In this document: positions 1 to 8,298 of the stretch, in pieces | How the letters are laid out: every line of letters starts with the position of its first letter | How positions within the stretch are numbered: position 1 is the first letter of the stretch | Assembly: GCF_002950945.1 (NCBI RefSeq) | Contig: NZ_CP012673.1 | Location: forward strand, 14,375,501 to 14,439,500 | DNA from: Sorangium cellulosum | Lineage (GTDB): Bacteria; Myxococcota_A; Polyangia; Polyangiales; Polyangiaceae | Direction: 5' to 3' | DNA: 64,000 nt | Position numbers and translations under genes: made by a program | The notes under the pieces: generated by a model | Told to the model about the DNA's origin: nothing | The model's database searches: none | Seen by the model: the letters and a program-made list of their open reading frames with translations, nothing else

Positions 1-282
1 ACGACACGGCACGACAGGTCCCCGCCCGCCGAATGCGCCCGGAACTTGCCGCCGATGTGCGCTCCGTGATTACCAGGGCGCACAAAGTCGGCCCGAAATC
101 GCAGGGTGACGAGTTAGCCCCGTACAGAGGCCGACTGGGGCAGATCCGCTACGGCTGTAGCGATTTGCCTCAGCAATTCACCTTACTGCAGCTCGGAAAT
201 AGCGGGAAAAACCTGCTCTGCTCTTGTGCACCCATTTTGCATAGGGCCGGGCACCCAAACTTCACCTGAGGAGGTCTCAACA

Positions 283-1230
283 ATGGTCGCATCGCGCAGC
301 GTTCTCGTCGTTACGGTCGGTCTTGCAATTGGCGTTGGTTGCTCCAACCCGCCGCCTGCGAGCGACCCGAGCGGGGTGAACGGAGCAACGCCGCCGCCGG
401 CCCAAACCACGCCGGCCCCCGCGCCGGAGACGGCTCCCGCGCCGCCGCCGGAGTCGCAGCCGAGCACCGGCGCCGAGGCGCAGTCCGGGACCACCACCAG
501 CACGGCACCGGCCGCGCCGGTTGAGGCCCCGCTGACGGACGAGCAGATCGTCGCGGTCCTCGACGCCGCGAACAAGAAGGAGATCGACGAGGCGCAGGTC
601 GCGCAGACGAAGGCCAAGCACAAGGACGTGAAGGCCTACGCGCGGATGATCACGCAGCACCACACGGACGCGAAGAACAAGCAGGCGAAGCTCGTCAAGA
701 AGCTCAACCTGACGGCTGCGGACTCGGACAAGAGCAAGCAGCTCCAGGACGAGACGAAGCAGGCGGTCGATCAGCTGAAGGCGCTGCAGGGCGCCGACTT
801 CGACCAGCAGTTCGTCGCGCTCATGGTCAAGGACCACCAGACGACGCTCGATCTCATCGACAAGCGGATCCTCCCGGGCGCGAAGAACGCCGATCTGAAG
901 GCGCTGCTCGAGACGGATCTCCGCCCGACGATCGAGAAGCACCTCAAGGAGGCGGAGGCTCTCTCGCAGAAGCTGAGCGCCGCGGGCACGACCGGCGCGA
1001 CGGGCACCACGGGCGCGACGGGCACCACCGGCGCGACCGGCGCGACGGGCACCACGGGCGCGACGGGCGCCACCGGCGCTGGCGTGACGGGCACCGGCGG
1101 CCAGCGCGCGGCCGGCGCGCAGTCGGGCAATCAGGCTGGCCAGCCCGCCACGCAGCCGGGCAGCGCCGGCGGCCAGACGGGCGCCGCGGGTGCCGCGGGC
1201 GCCGGCACGAAGGCCCCCGGGACCAAGTAG
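283..1230 (+). CDS. DUF4142 lipoprotein with collagen-like tail
   Basis: Predicted outer-envelope lipoprotein of 315 residues. The ATG at 283 follows a strong GAGGAGG ribosome site, and the protein opens with a short signal peptide ending in a lipobox (GVGC), so I prefer it to an upstream in-frame start at 226. A Pro/Ala-rich linker (residues about 22-85) leads to a helical DUF4142 domain (about 88-235), a ferritin-like four-helix family often found in stress-related periplasmic proteins; its substrate is unknown. The last 75 residues are a low-complexity tail of GATGTT-type repeats followed by Gly/Ala/Gln-rich sequence. The gene stands alone; the next gene is convergent and more than 400 bases away. 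The family call is from the sequence pattern; function is not known. Confidence 0.85.
   Translation: MVASRSVLVVTVGLAIGVGCSNPPPASDPSGVNGATPPPAQTTPAPAPETAPAPPPESQPSTGAEAQSGTTTSTAPAAPVEAPLTDEQIVAVLDAANKKEIDEAQVAQTKAKHKDVKAYARMITQHHTDAKNKQAKLVKKLNLTAADSDKSKQLQDETKQAVDQLKALQGADFDQQFVALMVKDHQTTLDLIDKRILPGAKNADLKALLETDLRPTIEKHLKEAEALSQKLSAAGTTGATGTTGATGTTGATGATGTTGATGATGAGVTGTGGQRAAGAQSGNQAGQPATQPGSAGGQTGAAGAAGAGTKAPGTK
985..1086 (+). repeat. Hexanucleotide-type tandem repeat coding Gly-Ala-Thr-Gly-Thr-Thr
   Basis: Units of GGCGCGACGGGC and GGCACCACGGGC alternate in frame at the 3' end of the DUF4142 gene, coding a collagen-like Gly-X-Thr string. Unit identity is high enough for slipped-strand length change, and every unit is a multiple of three bases, so length changes would keep the frame. 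Confidence 0.8.
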
Positions 1231-1395
1231 CCCCCCGCGGTCACACGACCGCCGTTACCCCCAGCGCGCAGCCGGCCCCAAAGCCCGCTGCGCGTTGTTT
1301 TTTTTCCAATCGATTCACCAGCGATAGTCAGCGCTTGGCCCCTCTCCCCAAGCGGTTTGCCAACTCCCCTCATCCCCCCATCCCCCCCAACGTCA

Positions 1396-1436
1396 GCGCC
1401 GGCGGGTGGGTCCACGCGGCGGGGGCGGGCGGGCGC
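1396..1436 (+). repeat. Left arm of a perfect 41-bp inverted repeat
   Basis: Positions 1396-1436 are the exact reverse complement of 1603-1643, all 41 bases. The match stops sharply at both ends (1395/1644 and 1437/1602 do not pair). The 166-bp interior has no long open frame that resembles a known protein. No obvious target-site duplication flanks the pair. It could be a small non-autonomous element, or a very long-loop hairpin between convergent genes. Confidence 0.9.
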
Positions 1437-1602
1437 GCCGAGCACCGACCGAGGTGCCATAAGGCTCCAGTCCTCTCGACGCCTCAGGCGCGCCTTGTGT
1501 GGCGCGCACCATAACGTCTCAGTCATCAAGGCCCGAAGGGAGACATGCCGGGCGGTGTTCTCATGCGCAAGCCCCCTCGCCGCCAGTCTTGCCGATAGGC
1601 CA

Positions 1603-1643
1603 GCGCCCGCCCGCCCCCGCCGCGTGGACCCACCCGCCGGCGC
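1603..1643 (-). repeat. Right arm of a perfect 41-bp inverted repeat
   Basis: Exact reverse complement of 1396-1436. This arm ends 31 bases before the stop codon of the convergent aldehyde dehydrogenase gene. Confidence 0.9.
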
Positions 1644-1673
1644 GAGCCGTCTCGCGTGGGCCCCCCGGCCCGC

Positions 1674-3116
1674 TCACCCGAGCGCCACCCACACAGATTT
1701 CACCTGCGTGAGCTCATCGAGCACCGCCCGCCCGTTCTCCCGCCCGAACCCCGATTGCTTGTACCCGCCATAAGGGCTCGCCGCGTCGAACCGGTTGTAC
1801 GTGTTGATCCAGACCGTCCCCGCCGCGAGCCGCCCCGCCAGCGCGTGCGCCTTGCCCACGTCGCGCGTCCAGATCCCCGCCGCCAGCCCGAACTCCGTCG
1901 CGTTCGCGAGCCGCGCCGCCTCCTCGACGTCGTCGAACGGGATGACCGCCAGCACCGGCCCGAAGATCTCCTCGCGCGCGATGCTCATCGACTCCGAGAC
2001 CGCCGAGAACACCGTCGGCTCCACGAAATACCCCGCCCCCTCGCGGCGCCCGCCGATCTCGCGCCGCGCCCCCTCCGCCGCCCCGCGGTCGATGTAGCCG
2101 AGCACCTTCGTGAAGTGCGCCTCCGACACGAGCGGCCCCAGCTGCGTCTTCGGATCGAGCGGATCCCCCGGCACGAGCCGGCGCGCGCCGTGCGTGACCG
2201 TCTCCAGCACGCGGTCGTGCACCGAGCGCTCCACGAGCAGCCGGCTCCCCGCCGTGCAGAGCTCCCCCTGGTTGTAGAAGATCGCCGTCACCGCCGCCTT
2301 CGCCGCCGCCTCCACGTCCGCGTCCGCGAAGACGATGTTCGGGCTCTTGCCGCCGAGCTCCAGCGACAGCTTCTTCAGCGTGCTCGACGCCGCGCGCATG
2401 ATGATCCGCCCCGTCTCCGTGCCGCCCGTGAACGAGATCTTGGCGACATCGGGATGCTCCACGAGCGCCGCGCCCGCCTCCTCGCCGTGCCCCGTGACCA
2501 CGTTGACGACCCCCGGCGGCACGCCCGCCTCCGCGAGGATCCGGGCGAGCTCCAGCGTCGACAGGCTCGCCTCCTCCGGCGGCTTCACGACCACCACGTT
2601 GCCCACGGCGAGCGCGGGCGCCACCTTCCGCGCCGCGAGCAGGAGCGGGAAATTCCACGGGATGATCGCGCCGATGACGCCGAGCGGCTCGCGCACGGTG
2701 TAGTTCAGGAACGGACCGCGGACCGGGATCGTCTCGCCGCCGAGCTTCGTCGCCCACCCGGAGAAGTAGAAGAACGTGTCCGCCGTGCGCGGCACGTCGA
2801 TCGTCCGGGCGGCCGTGATCGGCTTGCCGGTGTCGACGGCCTCGAGCCGCGCGAGCTCCTCGGCGCGCGCGAGGATCAGCTCCCCCGCCTTCCAGAGGAT
2901 GCGCGCGCGGTCGTTCGGATCCATCGCCGCCCAGCGCGGGAACGCCGCGCGCGCGGACGCGACGGCCGCGTCCACGTCCTCGCGGCGGCCGCGGGCGAGC
3001 CGCGCGAGCGCCCCGCCGGTCGCGGGGTTCGCGGTCTCGAACGTCTCGCCGGAGAGGGCCTCCCGCTCGGCGTTGTCGATCCAGAGTTTCTTCGGGGCTT
3101 CGCTCGTCTCGGGCAT
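1674..3116 (-). CDS. NAD(P)-dependent aldehyde dehydrogenase, betaine-aldehyde/PuuC-like
   Basis: Full-length class ALDH enzyme of 480 residues that should oxidise an aldehyde to its acid with NAD(P). Visible motifs are the PWNFP cofactor-site segment, the FTGGTETG nucleotide loop, the general-base Glu in LELGGKSP (about residue 253), the catalytic nucleophile Cys287 in NQGELCTAGSR, and the EEIFGPV and PYGGYKQSGFGRE segments. The overall pattern fits the betaine-aldehyde/gamma-aminobutyraldehyde group rather than succinate-semialdehyde dehydrogenases, but the substrate is inferred. It is divergent from a GABA-transaminase-like gene with 80 bases between them, so the two may share control. A role in oxidising an aminoaldehyde from polyamine breakdown is plausible. 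Confidence 0.9.
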   Translation of the reverse strand: MPETSEAPKKLWIDNAEREALSGETFETANPATGGALARLARGRREDVDAAVASARAAFPRWAAMDPNDRARILWKAGELILARAEELARLEAVDTGKPITAARTIDVPRTADTFFYFSGWATKLGGETIPVRGPFLNYTVREPLGVIGAIIPWNFPLLLAARKVAPALAVGNVVVVKPPEEASLSTLELARILAEAGVPPGVVNVVTGHGEEAGAALVEHPDVAKISFTGGTETGRIIMRAASSTLKKLSLELGGKSPNIVFADADVEAAAKAAVTAIFYNQGELCTAGSRLLVERSVHDRVLETVTHGARRLVPGDPLDPKTQLGPLVSEAHFTKVLGYIDRGAAEGARREIGGRREGAGYFVEPTVFSAVSESMSIAREEIFGPVLAVIPFDDVEEAARLANATEFGLAAGIWTRDVGKAHALAGRLAAGTVWINTYNRFDAASPYGGYKQSGFGRENGRAVLDELTQVKSVWVALG

Positions 3117-3196
3117 GATCTCGTCCTATCCCCGCGCGCCTCTTCCCGGCAAGCGGCGATGACACGCGCCCTGCCGTGCGGGATACTGAGCCTGCC

Positions 3197-4618
3197 ATGG
3201 ATTTCTCCGATCGCCCCACGCTGCCGTCCGTCCCTCCGCGAAGAGTCGTCACCGAGCTGCCCGGGCCGAAGGCGCGCGCCTGGATGGCGCGCGGCGGCTT
3301 CGACATGCAGTCGCGTTACCGCGCCGTGGTGATGGACGACACGGCCAGCCGGGGGTGCTCGCTGGTCGACGTGGACGGCAACGTGTTCCTCGACCTGTTC
3401 GCGAACTTCGCGCTCGGGGCGCTCGGCTACAACCACCCGGCGCTGGTCGAGGCGGCGCACCGCGACGCCTTCATTCGCGCGGTGGCGAACCCGACGTCGA
3501 CGCCGTTCGTGACGACGCCGGCCTGGTTCGAGTTCATGGAGGCGCTCGAGCAGCGGTATGCCCCGCGCGGCATGGCGCGCGTCTTCTGCGTCGACGCGGG
3601 GGGCGAGGGCGTCGAGTCGGCGCTCAAGGCGGCGTTCATCCGGCACGGCGAGCGCCGGCGCGAGGCGTCGGGGCTGCCCAAAAACCCGCTGGAGCTCCCG
3701 GAGGACGAGCAGCAGCGCATCCTGGACAACGCGGGGACCGACGCGGTGGTCGTGTCGTTCTCGGGCGCGTTCCACGGCCGGGGCCTCGGGCCGATGTCGG
3801 CCACGCACTCCAAGGTCATCCACAAGGCCGACCTGCCCGCCTTCGCCTGGCCCACGGCGCCGTTCCCCGCGAGCCGCTTCCCGCTCGCGCGCTTCGCCGA
3901 GGAGAACGACCGCGCCGAGGCCGAGGCGCTCGCCGAGCTCGAGCGGGTCCTCGACGCACACGCGGGCCGGGTGGCCGCCGTGATCGTCGAGCCGGTGCAG
4001 TCCGAGGGGGGCGACCGGCACGCGAGCCCGGTGTTCTTCCGCCGCGCGCAGGAGCTCGCCGGCAAGGCGGGCGCGGCGTTCATCCTGGACGAGGTGCAGA
4101 CGGGCCTCGGGATCAGCGGCACGCTCTGGGCGCACGAGCAGCTCGAGCTGCCGCGCCCGCCCGATCTCCTGTGCTTCGGCAAGAAGATGCAGATGGGCGG
4201 GTTCTTCGCGACCTCGGCGTACGACGTCGCCCAGTTCGGGCGGATGTACCAGACGCGCAACGGCGACCGCGCGCGCGCCGCGGTCGCGCTGGCGACGCTG
4301 CGGACGATCGAGTCCGAGGACCTCCTCGGCAACGTGCGCGCGACGGGGCGCTACTTCCTGACGCGGCTCGAGGAGCTCTGCGAGCGGTACCCGGCGCTCG
4401 CGAGCGAGCCGCGCGGCCGCGGCTTCCTGCTCGCGTTCGACCTGCCGACCACCGCCGCGCGCGACGACTTCCTCGGGCGCGCGCTGCGCCGCGGGGTGTT
4501 CGCGAGCTACACGGGGACACGCTCGGTGCGGCTCCGCCCGCACCTCATCACGACGAGCGCGGACGTCGACGAGGCGGTCGCGGCCTTCGACGCCGTGCTG
4601 CGCGAGATGTCCGCGTGA
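3197..4618 (+). CDS. Class III aminotransferase, GABA-transaminase/lysine-6-transaminase-like
   Basis: PLP-dependent omega-aminotransferase of 473 residues. Signatures are the VDVDGNVFLDLF opening, GAFHGRGLGPMSATHSK, the cofactor-binding Asp in FILDEVQTG, and the PLP lysine in FGKKMQMGG (K329/K330). The pattern GGDRHASPVFF and the IHKADLPAFAWP segment match the GABA-transaminase branch that includes the animal enzyme. The paired cysteines that hold the iron-sulfur cluster in the mammalian enzyme are absent. I chose the ATG at 3197 over a GTG at 3176 because homology starts after it. The stop overlaps the GTG of the next gene (GTGA), so the two are probably translationally coupled. A paralogue lies at 11561. 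Confidence 0.88.
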   Translation: MDFSDRPTLPSVPPRRVVTELPGPKARAWMARGGFDMQSRYRAVVMDDTASRGCSLVDVDGNVFLDLFANFALGALGYNHPALVEAAHRDAFIRAVANPTSTPFVTTPAWFEFMEALEQRYAPRGMARVFCVDAGGEGVESALKAAFIRHGERRREASGLPKNPLELPEDEQQRILDNAGTDAVVVSFSGAFHGRGLGPMSATHSKVIHKADLPAFAWPTAPFPASRFPLARFAEENDRAEAEALAELERVLDAHAGRVAAVIVEPVQSEGGDRHASPVFFRRAQELAGKAGAAFILDEVQTGLGISGTLWAHEQLELPRPPDLLCFGKKMQMGGFFATSAYDVAQFGRMYQTRNGDRARAAVALATLRTIESEDLLGNVRATGRYFLTRLEELCERYPALASEPRGRGFLLAFDLPTTAARDDFLGRALRRGVFASYTGTRSVRLRPHLITTSADVDEAVAAFDAVLREMSA

Positions 4619-5628
4619 TCGTCGACCTCGGCGACGTCTACCCGGCGGAGGGCCCGGAGAAGGTCGCCCGGGCGATCGCGCAGTATTCCCTGGAGGAGGC
4701 GCAGGGCCGCGCGGCGTTCGACGAGGGGTATGACGCGCTCGACACCTTCTTCGGGCCGAAGGGCGAGCTCGAGCGCCGCGAGGTGCTCGCGGCGTGGCTC
4801 GCCGGGGTCCACACCGACCCCGCGGCGCCGATCGTCATGACGTACCACATGCTGATCGCGCGCGACGCGGAGGGGCGCCTCGCCGGGGTGCGCGACGCCT
4901 ACATCACGCTCGACCGCGCGGCGCGGCGCTGCGTGGCGCTGCTGTCGCACGCGCTCGTGCTCCCGGAGCACCGCAGGAGCGGCCTCGCCGCCCTGCTGCG
5001 CGCGGCCCCGGTCGCGCTCGCGCGCCGCGCGCTCGCCGAGGCGGGGCTCGACGGGCCGGGGGGCGGCGCGGCGGCGGGCGAGGCGGAGAAGGCGGAGGTG
5101 CTGCTCGCCGCCGAGATGGAGGCGGTCGATCCCGACGACCGCGACACCGCGGTGCGGCTCTTCGCCTACGGCCGCGCGGGGTTCTCGGTGATCCCGCCGT
5201 CGGTGCTCCCGTACGCGCAGCCCGACTTCCGCGACACCGCGGCGCTCGGCGTCACGCCGATCCCGCTGCCGCTCATGGCGGTGGTGCGAAAGGTGGGCGA
5301 GGAGGAGCGCGGCGACATCTCGCGCGATGGGGCCGCGTCGTTCCTGCGGCATTACCAGGCCGCCCACGTGCGCGAGGTCGACCCGGCCCACCTCGCCCCG
5401 ATCCGCGAGAACGCGCTCGGCCGCCTGGCCGCGTTCGAGGGCGAGCGCGTCCCGCTGATCCGGATCCCGCGAGGGCCCGCGGAGATCGCGGGCTTCGCGC
5501 CGCTGCTCCGGAGCGTGGTGATGCCGCTGTACCCGACGGCGTGGCGCGGGAAGGCGCCGCTCGACGACCCGGCGCGGGAGCTCGAGCGGCTCTGCGCGGC
5601 GTGGTCCACCGGCGAGGGGGGGAGCTGA
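4615..5628 (+). CDS. GNAT-like acetyltransferase, coupled to the transaminase
   Basis: Protein of 337 residues starting at a GTG that overlaps the stop of the upstream transaminase by GTGA. Residues about 115-135 (ALVLPEHRRSGLAALLL-like) have the Arg-Arg-x-Gly-x-Ala pattern of the acetyl-CoA pyrophosphate loop of GNAT N-acetyltransferases. Conserved stretches LIARDAEGRLAGVRD, FAYGRAGF and QPDFRD are shared with the protein encoded at 24546-25760, so they are paralogues of one family I cannot name more closely. The substrate is unknown; the coupling to an omega-transaminase and the nearby aldehyde dehydrogenase suggest an amine or amino acid. The open frame extends far upstream inside the transaminase gene, but that part is a GC-rich shadow. 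Confidence 0.72.
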   Translation: MIVDLGDVYPAEGPEKVARAIAQYSLEEAQGRAAFDEGYDALDTFFGPKGELERREVLAAWLAGVHTDPAAPIVMTYHMLIARDAEGRLAGVRDAYITLDRAARRCVALLSHALVLPEHRRSGLAALLRAAPVALARRALAEAGLDGPGGGAAAGEAEKAEVLLAAEMEAVDPDDRDTAVRLFAYGRAGFSVIPPSVLPYAQPDFRDTAALGVTPIPLPLMAVVRKVGEEERGDISRDGAASFLRHYQAAHVREVDPAHLAPIRENALGRLAAFEGERVPLIRIPRGPAEIAGFAPLLRSVVMPLYPTAWRGKAPLDDPARELERLCAAWSTGEGGS

Positions 5629-5660
5629 CACGACTGCGGGAAGTCGCCCCGGATCAGGAG

Positions 5661-5760
5661 AAACAACGCCAAGGGCGCCAAGACGCCAAGGGCGCCAAGA
5701 GGAGAGGGGAAGGGCTGTCCCGGCATTCCCTCCTCCTCTCTCCCTGATCTCTTGGCGCCT
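5661..5760. repeat. Short direct repeats and long imperfect hairpin after the GNAT-like gene
   Basis: GGCGCCAAGA and ACGCCAAG units recur at 5666-5700, then a purine-rich run is mirrored by a pyrimidine-rich run and by TCTTGGCGCC at 5750-5759, which pairs exactly with 5691-5700. The fold is a roughly 70-base imperfect hairpin. It starts about 30 bases after the stop codon and could act as a transcription terminator or belong to a dispersed hairpin family. Confidence 0.6.
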
Positions 5761-5964
5761 TCTCGCATCCCAGGCCGACTTCCGCGACAGAGGAGCGCAT
5801 TGCCTGAGCTCGTGCGCCTGGCCTGAGAGGTGGGACTCCAGCGCTTCTCATCCATCCCCTCTCCCAAGGCTGTTCTCTGCTATCTGCCATTATTTCGTCC
5901 AGACCAGCGCTGTCGCAGGGACAGCACGGGACGGCGCCGTGGCGGCGTGAACGGCAGGAGAGCG

Positions 5965-6084
5965 ATGCGCAGGGCAGGAAACGTGAGATGGCTAGGCGCG
6001 GTGTGGGCCTTGCTGGCCGGCGGATGCACCGCGCTCGGACGGCGACAGCCTCGACATCCACGGTTTCAACTTCCCGCATCGTAA
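5965..6084 (+). pseudogene. Lipoprotein signal fragment, probably truncated or frameshifted
   Basis: A 39-codon frame with a good ribosome site (AGGAG seven bases upstream) encodes a clear lipoprotein signal: positively charged start, hydrophobic core and lipobox LAGGC. It then stops after an Arg/Pro-rich tail unlike a mature lipoprotein. Another frame stays open past the stop (from about 6041 to 6245), so a frameshift in a once longer gene is likely. No family is recognised. It lies in a decayed stretch next to an IS66 remnant. Confidence 0.4.
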
Positions 6085-6179
6085 GCGTTCACCGCCCAGA
6101 CCTCCTGTGCTGGATGGTGTTACGGAGTGGGATTTAACCAGGCAGCAGCGAGGGCGCGTTCCGCCCCTGAAGCACGGCT

Positions 6180-6583
6180 TCACACGCGTCCGTCACGTAG
6201 TCGAGCCCATTGCGTTAGCTCCAGGATCTCGCGGCATCGGCCGGCGACGACCCTGGTCGGGCAGGCGGCGCCCTCTTGGAGTTCTCCGGCCACAACCAGC
6301 CGGAGCCGCTCGATGAACTCCTGAAACGCAGCGCGTGTCATGGTGCCATCGCGCACGCGATGCCAGGCGTGGAACATCGTGTCGGTGAGCAACTCCAGCG
6401 CTCGACCGATGGCGTTCGCCTCTTGGTCGTGGTCCTGAAACCCTCGAGAATGACGCGCGCGACCTCTTCGACGGGGGCCGCGACAGCTTCGCTGGTGGCC
6501 TGCTCCAGATTCGAAATGCTGCCGAGCGAGCTCGGTACGTCGAAGAAATCCTCGACCAGTTCCTCGATCCCGCGCTTGCTCAT
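6180..6583 (-). pseudogene. IS66-family transposase remnant
   Basis: Two minus-strand frames carry pieces of one IS66 transposase. The first (from the ATG at 6583) reads MSKRGIEELVEDFF...SLGSISNLEQATSEAVAAPVEE, the classic conserved N-proximal stretch of IS66 TnpC. The second frame (about 6425 down to 6180) reads ALELLTDTMFHAWHRVRDGT followed by CREILELTQWARL, which matches a region normally more than 100 residues further along. The central catalytic DDE region with its first acidic residues is missing between them, the frame changes, and the C-terminal part is absent. This is an inactive fossil with an internal deletion. No inverted terminal repeats could be made out. Confidence 0.75.
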
Positions 6584-6999
6584 CCGTTAAGCGCCGCTGC
6601 ACACGGACACGATGGCCTCGGTGAGGGCTTGCAAAAAAGCAGCGGGGCGCAACGCAACTCCTGGGAGCCGGCGTCGATAGAGAAGAGATGACACATGAAG
6701 GCGGGAAGGCGGGAAGATTTGAGGATGGATCCGGGCGTCCTCACGGCTGAGCGGTCATCACTCCCCGCGCCTGACCCCAAGGTCCTCGGCCCGGATAACG
6801 CCGTCACCTACGGAGATGTGAACTTCGGGCCGTCGTACTGCGTCATCGAGCCCGACCCTGCTCACTTCCCCACCGGGCGGGGGCAGCTGGAGCGCAACCA
6901 CAAGCTGTAGATGGTGCGGATGTGCACCCCAGCAGCTTCGTCGACCATCAGCAGGCGAGCAACCTGGACGCTGACATGAATTAACGTAACATCACGAGC
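6584..6999. other. Intergenic stretch without a supportable gene
   Basis: A 71-codon plus-strand frame at 6695-6910 begins in a plausible context but has no recognisable domain and no ribosome site, so I do not call it a gene. The final 60 bases (6940-6999) are relatively AT-rich (GAATTAACGTAAC) and probably hold the promoter of the metalloprotease lipoprotein gene. Confidence 0.45.
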
Positions 7000-7932
7000 A
7001 TGCATGGAAGATACGCGTCCGTCGCGGTTCTCGCGTGTGCCCTGGCTGCCTGTTCGGAGTCGCCGCCCGACGACGCCGCGGGCGGCGGTGGCACGGATCC
7101 CGTCGGCAGCGGCGGCGCCGGCAGTACCGCGGAGACCAGCTCGAGCGCGGCGGAGGGCTCGACCTCCAGCGCCGCGGCGAGCACCGGGGCCGGGGGAGGC
7201 GGAGGAGCACCCGAGGGCCAGTGCGCGAGCGTCTCGGAGGTGCCGTCCGAGCTGGGGCTCGATCCGTTCTACAAGAAGTACATCGACGCCTCGGGGATCC
7301 CCGTCGTCAGCTCCGAGAGGCCGCCGGACGCGGCGCTGCTGCGCGCGTGCTCGGTCGTCGTCCGCATGCTCGGGCTGCGCGACGACGTGCGTCAGGCCAT
7401 GATCGCGAACCACACACGCGTCGCCGTGATGGCGGAGACGGAGGTGACGACCGACATCCCCGAGCACAGCGACCTTTACGAGGTGTTCCCGGGAACGGAC
7501 TGGGACACACGAGCCCGCGGCCTCGGCGCGACCCCCGCCCGTCCGGCGAGCTCCTGCGCCGAGGAGAACGTCCTGTGTTATCCGAGCGATCCATACAAGG
7601 GCGAGGACATCCTGGTGCACGAGTTCTCGCACGCCATCGCGATCATGGGCATCGCCTTCGCCGAGCCGACCTTCGACCAGGAGCTCGCAGAGGTGTTCGA
7701 GGGCGCGATCCAGGCTGGAAAATGGGCGGACACCTACGCCGCGACGAACAAGGACGAATACTGGGCCGAGGGGGTCCAGGACTGGTTCGATACCAACATC
7801 GAGTCGATCCCGGGGAACGGGATCCACAACGAGATCAACACCCGCGCGGAGCTGCGCGAGTACGATCGTCCGCTCCACGATCTCATCGCCAGGTACTTCG
7901 CCGACGATGCGTGGCGGCCGAGCTGTCCCTGA
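7000..7932 (+). CDS. Lipoprotein with HExxH zinc-metalloprotease motif
   Basis: Protein of 310 residues with a lipoprotein signal (lipobox LAAC near residue 18), a Gly/Ser/Ala linker to about residue 75, and a globular domain. The segment LVHEFSHAIAIMG gives the zinc-binding HEFSH at residues 207-211, and EYWAEGVQDWFD about 40 residues later supplies a Glu that could be the third zinc ligand, as in gluzincin peptidases. Two pairs of cysteines (in ASSCAEENVLC and at the C-terminus) may form disulfides. I infer a surface or periplasmic protease; the substrate is unknown. The gene seems to be a single transcription unit in an otherwise decayed stretch. Confidence 0.75.
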   Translation: MHGRYASVAVLACALAACSESPPDDAAGGGGTDPVGSGGAGSTAETSSSAAEGSTSSAAASTGAGGGGGAPEGQCASVSEVPSELGLDPFYKKYIDASGIPVVSSERPPDAALLRACSVVVRMLGLRDDVRQAMIANHTRVAVMAETEVTTDIPEHSDLYEVFPGTDWDTRARGLGATPARPASSCAEENVLCYPSDPYKGEDILVHEFSHAIAIMGIAFAEPTFDQELAEVFEGAIQAGKWADTYAATNKDEYWAEGVQDWFDTNIESIPGNGIHNEINTRAELREYDRPLHDLIARYFADDAWRPSCP

Positions 7933-8298
7933 GAAGCGGATGTGCCCCCGGCCCGACGATCGGCTCGCCCAGCGACCCGATCCGCTGCTTCCCCTTCGCG
8001 CCGATGGAGCGCACGAATGCACGCCAGCGCATACGACCATAACAGAACGCCATCCCCGCGCGCGGTCCTCGCCATGGGCCTGCCTGCCGCGACGACCCAC
8101 GTGCGGCCGGCTGCCGCGACAGCCCACATGGGCCTGAATGCCGCGACAGCTCTGCCTCCGGACCGTCTGCGGCGGGCGCTCGCCCCGCCGCGCCATGCAG
8201 GCAGGCGCGGCCGTTCCGCGCGCTCCCGGCCGGCCCCCGCCGCTCCTGCTCGACGGCCCATCGCAAGGGAATAGGATGTGGGGAGGCCGGACGCACCC
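7933..8298. other. Intergenic stretch with degenerate CTGCCGCGACRRCCCAC repeats
   Basis: Between about 8080 and 8155 a unit of the form CTGCCGCGAC(G/A)(A/G)CCCAC recurs three times with a period near 26-28 bases, in part as CCTGCCTGCCGCGACGACCC, CCGGCTGCCGCGACAGCCCA and CTGAATGCCGCGACAGC. Frames on both strands are open here only because of base composition. I see no gene. The last 40 bases should carry the start signals of fdhD. Confidence 0.5.

Larger units (their letters stand above)
1231..1673. other. Intergenic stretch holding a 248-bp inverted-repeat element
   Basis: No convincing gene lies here. The stretch is dominated by a pair of 41-bp arms in inverted orientation (1396-1436 and 1603-1643). 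Before the first arm there is a short T-rich run (about 1295-1306) after a GC-rich stretch, which could serve as a terminator for the lipoprotein gene, although I do not see a clean hairpin. The two flanking genes converge on this stretch. Confidence 0.6.
5629..6179. other. Gene-poor decayed stretch
   Basis: Apart from the hairpin region and the short lipoprotein fragment, I see no supportable gene in this stretch. Base composition is lower in GC than the neighbours (for example around 5840-5900), which fits old inserted or decaying DNA. Confidence 0.5.

Noticed and set aside
6695..6910. Plus-strand 71-codon frame
   Set aside because: No ribosome site, no domain, and located in a decayed stretch. 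Not supportable as a gene.
7883..8296. Minus-strand 137-codon frame in the gap before fdhD
   Set aside because: Composition-driven, with repeats and no motif; overlaps the end of the metalloprotease gene.
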